A DNA stretch of 5,383 nt from assembly GCA_016873355.1 (NCBI GenBank), contig VGXK01000165.1, positions 1-5,383 of the forward strand. Reading direction: 5' to 3'. This document shows positions 1 to 5,383 of the stretch, piece by piece. Under the pieces are notes generated by a model. That model had not been told where the DNA came from. It did not search any database and was given only the letters and a program-made list of their open reading frames with translations. Position numbers and translations under genes: made by a program. This stretch comes from Phycisphaerae bacterium (GTDB taxonomy: Bacteria > Planctomycetota > Phycisphaerae > Phycisphaerales > SM1A02). Position 1 is the stretch's first letter; each line of letters begins with the position of its first letter.

Positions 1-2285
1 AGGCCGCGGATGCGGACGGCGCGGCGCAGGTCGCAGGGCAGGCGCTGCCGGTGGTGCGCGTGGAGCGCGACGATCAGCGCATCGCGTCGTCGTGTCGACT
101 GGAGTTTCCGGGGACGCCGATCATCGACGTCAACGGCGACGGCGCGATCCACATCGTGGGCAACGATCTCGTCGTGGATCTCGGCGGCGGCACGCTGAAC
201 GGCCGCGCCGAAGGCACGCTTCCGTGGGATCGAAGCGGGCTCGGCATCGTGGTGCAGGGTCGCGGCGTCACGCTTCGCAACGGTGCGGTGCGCGGATTCC
301 AGGTCGGCGTGCTCGCGACGGCGTGCGATGGATTCACGGCCGAGGACCTCGATCTCTCCGGCAACTGGGGCGCGAAGCTCCTGAGCACGAGCGCGGCCGA
401 GGACAACGCCGATTGGCTCTGGCCGCACAACAACGACAAGCAGGAGTGGCGCACGCGATACGGCGCCGCGCTCTGCATCGAGCGATCGAAGGGCGTGACG
501 GTGCGGCGCGTGAAGGCCGTCGGCCAGGGCGCGCAGAACGGCATCATGCTCGATCGCGTCGACGACTCGAAGATCTACGACAACGACTGCTCGTTCCTGA
601 CCGGCTGGGGACTCGCCATGTGGCGCTCGAGCCGCAACGTGATCTCGCGCAACGCCTTCGATTTCTGCGTGCGAGGCTACAGCCATGGCGTCTACAACCG
701 CGGCCAGGACTCGGCGGGCATTCTCATGTTCGAGCAGTGCTCGGAGAACTTGATCGCGCTCAACTCGGTCACGCACGGCGGCGACGGCATCTTCATCTTC
801 GCGGGCAACGAAGCGCTGGGCGAGGATCTGCCGGAGGGGACGAGCGCCGACGATCCGCGCGCGGTCTCGTGCAAGGGCCGCGGGTGCAATGGAAACGTGA
901 TCACGGACAACGACTGTTCGCATGCCGTCGCGCACGGCATCGAACTCACGTTCTCGTTCGACAATCTCATCGCGCGCAACGGGCTCGCGAACTGCGGCAT
1001 CACCGGAATCTGGGGCGGCTACTCGCGCGGCACGGACATCGTGATGAACGTCTTCGATCGCAACGGAGTCGACGCAGCGAATCCCGGCGAGCAGGCCGGG
1101 ATCAGCTGCGAGCACGCGGGCGATCTGCTGATCTTCGGAAACGAGTTCCGCAATCAGGGGGTCGCCGTCAAGCTCTGGTGGGACGAGGATCCGAGTCTGC
1201 TTCGCAAGGCCTGGGCGCTCTCGAACGGCGCCGAGTGTCGCGGCAATGTGGTCGCCGGGAATCGCTTCGTCGACTGCGGCACCGCGATCCAGTTGCGGCG
1301 CTGCGAGGGGACGAAGATCGGAAGGAACGATCTCGAGCAGAGCACGCGCGAGGTCGACTTCGATCCATCGAGTGCACCGAGGTACGATCGGCCCCCGTTG
1401 GAGGCCACTGGCCGCCGAATGCCGACCGATTCGGAGCAGCGCTTCGCCGTCGCCGGGCAACGCAATGCGAAGCAGCTCGAGAGAGTCCTCGGCGAGCGAA
1501 CCCCGATCGGCGCGCGAGCGGCGCGCGGCGGTCGAGAGGCGATCATCATCACGCCGGAGGGTCCGTACGACTGGTCGCGCCCCATGCTCGTGCTCGATGC
1601 GCCGCGCCGAGGCGACGGCGCGCATCATTGGCGACTGCTCGGCGACGCCGAGGTGCGCGGCACGCAGGTGCAGGGTCGCGCAAGCCTCGACCCGAACGCG
1701 AGCGATCTGAAGCGGTCGTTCAAGGTTTACGGCACACCGGGCTTCGTGTCGCCGTATCGACTGCTCGTGTCGCTCGAAGGCCGCAAGGAAGCGCTCGTCG
1801 GTGAAGGCGTGATCGTGAACTCGCCGTGGAGCGCCCGCTTCTTCTCATGGACGAAGGATCCGCGCGAGGATCTTGACGGTTGGCGGCGCGAATCCGAGCA
1901 AGGCGTTACCGTCGACATTCCCGCAATGGATCTGCGCTACGGAAGCGATGGCCCGTCGCAGATCGTGGCGGACGAGAAGGTGCGCGCCGCGTCGCTTCCG
2001 AAGGAGCGATTCGGCATGATCGCGACGACGCGGCTCACCTTCCCCGCCGGACGCTGGCGGCTCCGTCTCATGAGCGACGACGGCGTGCGCCTGAAGGCCG
2101 ACGGCGTCACGCTCGTCGATCGCTGGAACTGGCACGCTCCGACGGAGGATCTCGCGGAGATCGCCACCGATCGTCCGCGCGAAATCGAGCTCGAGATCGA
2201 GCACTTCGAGCTCGACGGACACTCCGTGCTCACACTCGAGATCGAATCGATTCCCGGTCCGCTTCCCGTTCCGACGCCGAACTGA
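1..2285 (+). CDS. Right-handed parallel beta-helix protein with C-terminal PA14-like domain (5' truncated by window edge)
   Basis: The frame is open from base 3, and residues before the first in-frame GTG (base 51) look coding, so the start probably lies upstream; no signal peptide is visible, although proteins of this type are usually exported. Numbering from base 51 as residue 1, residues about 25-435 form a NosD-like beta-helix: Asn-rich rungs such as RNVISRN (195), ENLIALN (232), GNVITDN (281), DNLIARN (304), GNVVAGN (398) and TKIGRN (421) recur at roughly 23-50 residue intervals, with many Gly and Cys. A mixed linker with the motif EGPYDW near 503 follows. Residues about 593-738 resemble a PA14 beta-barrel: the stretch RFFSW, then a Trp-rich, Asp-rich core with RLRLMSDDGVRLKADG and a closing pattern of Glu/Ile strands. 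Such proteins are usually cell-surface or secreted carbohydrate-binding or carbohydrate-active proteins; I see no diagnostic catalytic site, so the substrate is unknown. It ends 10 bases before nrdR and may share its transcript. Confidence 0.85.
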   Translation, partial: AADADGAAQVAGQALPVVRVERDDQRIASSCRLEFPGTPIIDVNGDGAIHIVGNDLVVDLGGGTLNGRAEGTLPWDRSGLGIVVQGRGVTLRNGAVRGFQVGVLATACDGFTAEDLDLSGNWGAKLLSTSAAEDNADWLWPHNNDKQEWRTRYGAALCIERSKGVTVRRVKAVGQGAQNGIMLDRVDDSKIYDNDCSFLTGWGLAMWRSSRNVISRNAFDFCVRGYSHGVYNRGQDSAGILMFEQCSENLIALNSVTHGGDGIFIFAGNEALGEDLPEGTSADDPRAVSCKGRGCNGNVITDNDCSHAVAHGIELTFSFDNLIARNGLANCGITGIWGGYSRGTDIVMNVFDRNGVDAANPGEQAGISCEHAGDLLIFGNEFRNQGVAVKLWWDEDPSLLRKAWALSNGAECRGNVVAGNRFVDCGTAIQLRRCEGTKIGRNDLEQSTREVDFDPSSAPRYDRPPLEATGRRMPTDSEQRFAVAGQRNAKQLERVLGERTPIGARAARGGREAIIITPEGPYDWSRPMLVLDAPRRGDGAHHWRLLGDAEVRGTQVQGRASLDPNASDLKRSFKVYGTPGFVSPYRLLVSLEGRKEALVGEGVIVNSPWSARFFSWTKDPREDLDGWRRESEQGVTVDIPAMDLRYGSDGPSQIVADEKVRAASLPKERFGMIATTRLTFPAGRWRLRLMSDDGVRLKADGVTLVDRWNWHAPTEDLAEIATDRPREIELEIEHFELDGHSVLTLEIESIPGPLPVPTPN

Positions 2286-2295
2286 CCAACGACGC

Positions 2296-2799
2296 ATGCG
2301 CTGCCCCGCCTGCAACGAGGACGACGACAAGGTGATCGACAGCCGCTCGGTCGAAGGCGGCGATTCCATCCGTCGTCGCCGCGAATGCACCCGCTGCGGC
2401 CGCCGCTTCACCACCTACGAGCGACTGGAGACGCAGGCGCGGCTCATGGTCATCAAGAAGGACGGCTCGCGCACGCCCTTCGACGCAGGCAAGATCCTCA
2501 CCGGCCTCCGCGCCGCGTGCGGCAAGCGGCCGATCTCGGAAGCGAACAAGGAGGCGCTCGTGCACTCGGTCGATCGCGAGATCCATCGCGACTTCGATCG
2601 CGAGGTGCCGAGCGCCGAAGTCGGCCGCCGCGTCGCCGCGCGCCTGCGGGATCTCGACCCGATCGCGTACATCCGCTTCGCGAGCGAACACCTCGAGTTC
2701 ACTTCGCTCGAGGAACTGACGAACGAGGTGGCGGAGCTGCAGGCCAGGCCCCCGCCGCTCCGCAATCAGGTTCCGCTCTTCGACGAGCCCAAGAGCTGA
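2296..2799 (+). CDS. nrdR: Transcriptional repressor NrdR
   Basis: NrdR is a nucleotide-sensing repressor that binds NrdR boxes in front of ribonucleotide reductase operons and shuts them down when dATP is high. The 167-residue product opens with the family's zinc ribbon: C3-P-A-C6, then VIDSR (13-17), then C31-T-R-C34 followed by GRRFTTYER. Residues about 49-139 are the ATP-cone, beginning VIKKDGSR-PFD and including the KRPIS turn and the DLDPIAYIRFAS segment typical of the family. Length is slightly above the usual 150 or so because of a Pro-rich tail (Q-A-R-P-P-P-L). The ATG at 2296 places the first zinc cysteines at residues 3 and 6, exactly as in known NrdRs, so the start is secure although no Shine-Dalgarno is seen in the short gap behind the beta-helix gene. 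No ribonucleotide reductase gene or NrdR box was recognised in the window, so its targets lie elsewhere. Confidence 0.96.
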   Translation: MRCPACNEDDDKVIDSRSVEGGDSIRRRRECTRCGRRFTTYERLETQARLMVIKKDGSRTPFDAGKILTGLRAACGKRPISEANKEALVHSVDREIHRDFDREVPSAEVGRRVAARLRDLDPIAYIRFASEHLEFTSLEELTNEVAELQARPPPLRNQVPLFDEPKS

Positions 2800-2856
2800 G
2801 TCGACGCGCTCGCGCTCCGTCGCGCCGGTCGCGCGCCATGGACCGCTCGGCATGCC

Positions 2857-2880
2857 GTCGTTGCGAGCCGCTCGCACGAC
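2857..2880 (+). other. Stem-loop between nrdR and nrfH
   Basis: The sequence folds as GTCG, a bulged T, TGCGAG, loop CCG, CTCGCA, CGAC: ten base pairs with one bulged T and a three-base loop. It lies 57 bases after the nrdR stop and 34 bases before the preferred nrfH ATG. No T tract follows it on the top strand, so it is not a standard intrinsic terminator. It could be an untranslated-leader hairpin, an mRNA processing or stabilising structure, or chance in GC-rich DNA. If nrfH instead began at the in-frame ATG at 2852, the hairpin would be coding sequence. Confidence 0.4.
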
Positions 2881-2914
2881 CATCGCTCGCGCGAACCGCG
2901 TTACCCTGCCCGCC

Positions 2915-3412
2915 ATGTCGCGCGAACGGCGTTCGGCGGGTTCAGGCCAGAACCGGCGGCGGCGCCGTGCATGGCTGCCGATCGCCACCGTCGTCATGAT
3001 CGGCGCGTTCGTCGGTCTCGGCGCGTTCACCTTCGGCTACGGCAAGGGCGCCGCGTACCTGTCGAACGATCCCGCCGCCTGCGCCAACTGCCATGTCATG
3101 CAGAGCGCCTTCGACTCGTGGCAGCACTCGGGTCATCACCATGTGGCCACCTGCAACGACTGCCATCTCGCGCCGCATCCGATCGGCAAGTGGATCGTGA
3201 AGGCCGACAACGGCTTCTTCCATTCGCTCGCCTTCACCACCGGCAACTTCCACGAGCCGATCCAGATCAAGCCGCGCAATCGCCGCGTCACCCAGGACGC
3301 GTGCGTTCATTGCCACAGGGACTTCGTTCACGAGATGCTGCCCGCCACCCGCGGCGGAGACATGCTCGACTGCATTCACTGTCATCGGGATGTGGGACAT
3401 GCACAGAGATAG
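2915..3412 (+). CDS. nrfH: Cytochrome c nitrite reductase small subunit NrfH (NapC/NirT-type tetrahaem quinol dehydrogenase)
   Basis: NrfH is the membrane-anchored tetrahaem protein that oxidises menaquinol and delivers electrons to NrfA. From the ATG at 2915 the product has 165 residues: an Arg-rich cytoplasmic start (five Arg at 14-18), one membrane helix at about 20-42, then four haem c motifs, C56-ANCH, C80-NDCH, C130-VHCH and C153-IHCH. The first is followed by V-M62, the CxxCHxM pattern that gives haem 1 its unusual methionine ligand in NrfH. The KADNG segment (96-100) carries D98, probably equivalent to the Asp near haem 1 in the Desulfovibrio vulgaris enzyme. Length fits the family. 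An in-frame ATG at 2852 would add 21 Arg/Ala-rich residues; I prefer 2915 because the short form already has a normal N-terminus. Neither start has a clear Shine-Dalgarno. The 3' end overlaps nrfA, indicating an operon and probable translational coupling. Confidence 0.94.
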   Translation: MSRERRSAGSGQNRRRRRAWLPIATVVMIGAFVGLGAFTFGYGKGAAYLSNDPAACANCHVMQSAFDSWQHSGHHHVATCNDCHLAPHPIGKWIVKADNGFFHSLAFTTGNFHEPIQIKPRNRRVTQDACVHCHRDFVHEMLPATRGGDMLDCIHCHRDVGHAQR

Positions 3413-4976
3413 ACGGAATCGTCGCGGCCGCGCGCTCCTGGTGGTGCTCGTCTTCCTGGTGGCGTGCCTCGCCACGGCCGGCGTCACCTGGACGCTCGTC
3501 ACCATGTTCGAGCGCCGGCAGGAAGCGAAACAGCCGTACCTGCGCGTCGTCGAACTCAATGAGACGAACACGGATCCCGCGCCCTGGGGCGCCAACTGGC
3601 CGCACCAGTTCGAGCAGTACAGGGCGACGGCGGGCGATCGCTTCCATGGCGGCTCCTCCGCCCTTCCCGACAGCAAGCTCGACGCGCATCCGTGGCTCAA
3701 GCGTCTCTACGACGGCTACGCCTTCAGCATCGACTACCGCAAGGCGCGCGGGCACGCGTACATGCTCTACGACCAGGTGGTCACGGAGCGCGTGAACAAG
3801 AAGCCGCAGTCGGGCGCGTGTCTGCATTGCCACGCGTCGACGACGGTGCTCTACCGATCGGTCGGTCTTGCGGACATGGGCAAGCCCAGCGACGCCGCGG
3901 CGCTGGCGCGCGAGTTCGACATGCCGGCGGTGCGGCGCGGCTTCGAGGTGCTCAGCACGAAGCCGTATCACGAAGTGCTCGAGCTGCTCACGCAGATGCC
4001 CGACGGCACGGCGCCGGGATCGGGGACGCAGACCTTCGAGTCGCCCCCCGTCGGCGGCTTCGACCCGCAGAAGATGCCCGAGGGGCACTTCGAGATGAGC
4101 GAAGCGCATCCGGTGAGCTGCATCGATTGCCACGATCCGGCCACGATGGGGCTGCGCATCACGCGACCGGGATTCATGCAGGGCATCGCGGCGCTCGCAG
4201 CCAGCGACGACGAGTATCCGCAGTTCCCGAGCATCGCCAAGTGGCGGCGCGGCGATCGTTCGAAGCCGTACGACCCGACGGAGCTTGCGTCGCGGCACGA
4301 GATGCGCTCCTTCGTCTGCGCGCAGTGCCATGTGGAGTACTACTGCGCGTCGAAGGACGTGCTTGTGTTCCCGTGGGCGAACGGCCTCAAGGTGGAACAG
4401 ATCGAGCAGTTCTGGGAGGAGAAGAAGTTTCCCGGCGATTCGCCGTTCTTCGACTACCTGCACGGCGAGACGGGCGCGCCGCTCTTCAAGGCGCAGCATC
4501 CGGAGTTCGAACTCTGGTCGCAGGGCGTGCACTCGCGCGCGGGCGTGAGCTGCGCGGATTGCCACATGCCGTACGAGCGCGTGGGCGGAATGAAGCTCAG
4601 CAACCACAAGGTGCAGAGCCCGCTCGAGAACCTGAACAACGCGTGCCAGGGTTGCCACAAGGTTTCGGAAGAAGACCTGCGCTACCGCGTGGCCGTCACG
4701 CAGCGCCGAACCGAGGTGCTGCTGGAGCAGGCGGCCGCCGCCATGACCGACATGCTCGACGCGATCCGTCAGGCGAAGGAGTGCGGCGCGACGACCGACG
4801 AGCTCGCCGCGATCCACCCGTTGCAGCGAAAGGCGATGTGGCGCCTCGACTTCATCTCGAGCGAGAATTCCCACGGCTTCCACGCGGCGCAGGAGTCGGC
4901 GCGGATCCTGGCCGAGTCGATCGACTACAGCCGCCGCGCACAGGCCGCCGCCCTCAAGCTCTGCGCGAAGAACTGA
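3390..4976 (+). CDS. nrfA: Ammonia-forming cytochrome c nitrite reductase catalytic subunit NrfA, CxxCH active-site-haem type
   Basis: NrfA reduces nitrite to ammonium with six electrons received through NrfH, on the outer face of the cytoplasmic membrane. Numbering from the ATG at 3390, the product has 528 residues: a basic start, a hydrophobic segment at about 14-40 (signal anchor, or signal peptide with possible cleavage after ATA), then five haem motifs, C144-LHCH, C244-IDCH, C310-AQCH, C388-ADCH and C419-QGCH. Conserved landmarks are the active-site Arg R120 in RGHAYM, E316 and Y317 after the third haem motif, and K367-A-Q369-H370, which match the calcium ligands and catalytic His of the E. 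coli and Wolinella enzymes; H240, H406 and H495 are likely distal haem ligands. Haem 1 has His where classical NrfA has Lys, and about 95 residues separate motifs 1 and 2 against roughly 33 in E. coli. The start may instead be the ATG at 3399 (525 residues), which has GGGA at 3387-3390 at a better distance; the overlap with nrfH is then 14 bases rather than 23. Confidence 0.95.
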   Translation: MWDMHRDRRNRRGRALLVVLVFLVACLATAGVTWTLVTMFERRQEAKQPYLRVVELNETNTDPAPWGANWPHQFEQYRATAGDRFHGGSSALPDSKLDAHPWLKRLYDGYAFSIDYRKARGHAYMLYDQVVTERVNKKPQSGACLHCHASTTVLYRSVGLADMGKPSDAAALAREFDMPAVRRGFEVLSTKPYHEVLELLTQMPDGTAPGSGTQTFESPPVGGFDPQKMPEGHFEMSEAHPVSCIDCHDPATMGLRITRPGFMQGIAALAASDDEYPQFPSIAKWRRGDRSKPYDPTELASRHEMRSFVCAQCHVEYYCASKDVLVFPWANGLKVEQIEQFWEEKKFPGDSPFFDYLHGETGAPLFKAQHPEFELWSQGVHSRAGVSCADCHMPYERVGGMKLSNHKVQSPLENLNNACQGCHKVSEEDLRYRVAVTQRRTEVLLEQAAAAMTDMLDAIRQAKECGATTDELAAIHPLQRKAMWRLDFISSENSHGFHAAQESARILAESIDYSRRAQAAALKLCAKN

Positions 4977-5066
4977 GGCTGGGACTCGGAGAGCTCAATG
5001 GTGTGTCCCGGGTGCGACCCCGTCGATCCCGCAAGTCGATCGTCCGGCGACGACGACGACGCGAAC

Positions 5067-5363
5067 TCACCCGCCCTGCGCGGCGGGCAGTGAGGCGACG
5101 GCGCTCACGGTCGTGGACGCGGCCTGAGTCGGACCCTGCGGCAGCGTGAGCGCCTGCATGAGCGAGTGCGACTTCTTGCCGTAGTTCGGGTTCGCGCAGC
5201 CGGTGGCGGTGCAGGTGGCACACGTGCATCCCGACATGACGAGCGACGCGGCGATTGCCGCCACGCACGCGATCCCGGCTCGAGCTGCGGGCGCGAGTCG
5301 ATGCAATCGATCCGTTCGAATGGTTCGAGCATTGCTGCGACGGAAGTCCGTGTCGGTGCTCAT
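5067..5363 (-). CDS. Small cysteine-rich putative lipoprotein
   Basis: I do not recognise a family. The 98-residue product has a basic N-region with several Arg (8-28), a hydrophobic stretch at about 29-43 (AGIACVAAIAASLVM) and a lipobox-like M-S-G-C46; Met at -3 is less usual than Leu, but the overall shape is that of a signal peptidase II substrate. The mature part would be 53 residues, starting with a cysteine cluster C46-T-C48-A-T-C51-x4-C56, followed by NPNYGKKSHSL and an Ala/Thr/Ser/Gln-rich tail. The cluster might bind a metal or form disulphides, which is speculation. A perfect AGGAGG lies five bases upstream of the ATG, which strongly supports both the reading frame and the start. 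The gene runs towards nrfA, with about 90 bases between their stops, so it is not part of the nrf operon; its promoter lies beyond the right edge. Confidence 0.75.
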   Translation of the reverse strand: MSTDTDFRRSNARTIRTDRLHRLAPAARAGIACVAAIAASLVMSGCTCATCTATGCANPNYGKKSHSLMQALTLPQGPTQAASTTVSAVASLPAAQGG

Positions 5364-5368
5364 GAGCG

Positions 5369-5374
5369 CCTCCT
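5369..5374 (-). promoter_or_regulatory. Ribosome binding site of the small lipoprotein gene
   Basis: The top strand reads CCTCCT, giving AGGAGG on the coding strand, with five bases (CGCTC) before the ATG at 5363. It is a full match to the anti-Shine-Dalgarno core. It stands out because nrdR and nrfH show no comparable signal, and it fixes the start of the lipoprotein gene. Confidence 0.8.
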
Positions 5375-5383
5375 GCGACTCGG

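Noticed and set aside
92..1804. A 570-codon plus-strand frame inside the beta-helix gene
   Set aside because: Its translation is an Arg/Ala/His-rich low-complexity shadow; the overlapping frame has clear beta-helix rungs.
2852..2914. A 21-residue N-terminal extension of NrfH from the ATG at 2852
   Set aside because: No ribosome binding site, Arg/Ala-rich content, and the shorter form already has the normal NrfH length and N-terminus; it also runs through the 2857-2880 hairpin.
2230..3030. A 266-codon minus-strand frame over nrdR
   Set aside because: It is antisense to a clear nrdR and has Arg/Ala-rich composition with no domain.
3288..4883. A 531-codon open frame on the minus strand across nrfA
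   Set aside because: It is an antisense shadow of nrfA in GC-rich DNA; the translation is Arg/His/Leu-rich with no recognisable domain, while the plus-strand frame has five haem motifs and all NrfA landmarks.
5048..5060. A short CGA tandem repeat (about four units)
   Set aside because: Too short to call a repeat element; such trinucleotide runs are common in DNA of this base composition.
4977..5066. A possible bidirectional terminator between nrfA and the lipoprotein gene
   Set aside because: Only weak pairings are visible (GGGAC 4981-4985 with GTCCC 5005-5009 across a 19-base loop; GGGT/ACCC at 5010-5020), and there is no T tract on either strand.
3692..5149. A 485-codon plus-strand frame overlapping nrfA and the lipoprotein gene
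   Set aside because: It is a frame shadow, Arg-rich and without motifs, running through two well-supported genes.

Overview
This GC-rich window reads as ordinary bacterial chromosome, densely packed with genes. The GC-heavy codon use, a large secreted-type beta-helix/PA14 protein, mostly weak Shine-Dalgarno signals and an NrfA whose five haem motifs are all CxxCH together suggest a planctomycete-like bacterium, perhaps of the Phycisphaerae. This is a low-to-moderate confidence inference; other GC-rich environmental phyla are possible. I see no mobile elements, CRISPR arrays, tRNA or rRNA genes.

Layout: (1) The left edge to 2285 (+) is the 3' part of a large gene for a right-handed parallel beta-helix (NosD-like) protein with a C-terminal PA14-like beta domain; its frame is open to the window edge, so the true start lies outside. 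(2) Ten bases later, nrdR (2296-2799, +) encodes the zinc-ribbon/ATP-cone repressor of ribonucleotide reductase genes. (3) A 115-base gap follows, holding a good stem-loop at 2857-2880. (4) nrfH (2915-3412, +) and nrfA (3390 or 3399 to 4976, +) overlap and encode the four-haem membrane quinol dehydrogenase and the five-haem catalytic subunit of an ammonia-forming cytochrome c nitrite reductase. (5) About 90 bases without a clear terminator separate nrfA from a convergent small cysteine-rich lipoprotein gene (5067-5363, -), which has a perfect AGGAGG ribosome binding site.

How they work together: NrfH takes electrons from the quinol pool and passes them to NrfA, which reduces nitrite by six electrons to ammonium outside the cytoplasmic membrane (respiratory ammonification, DNRA). 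The two genes form a complete minimal NrfHA module. NrdR and the beta-helix protein have no evident functional tie to it beyond direction and proximity; the lipoprotein is unassigned.

The most notable point is the NrfA: its first haem motif, which carries the active-site haem, is CxxCH rather than the classical CxxCK, and about 95 residues lie between haems 1 and 2. It still keeps the catalytic Arg/Tyr/His and the calcium-site Glu/Lys/Gln. This is a known but less-studied NrfA type, not a new system. I found no convincing evidence of a previously undescribed system here.
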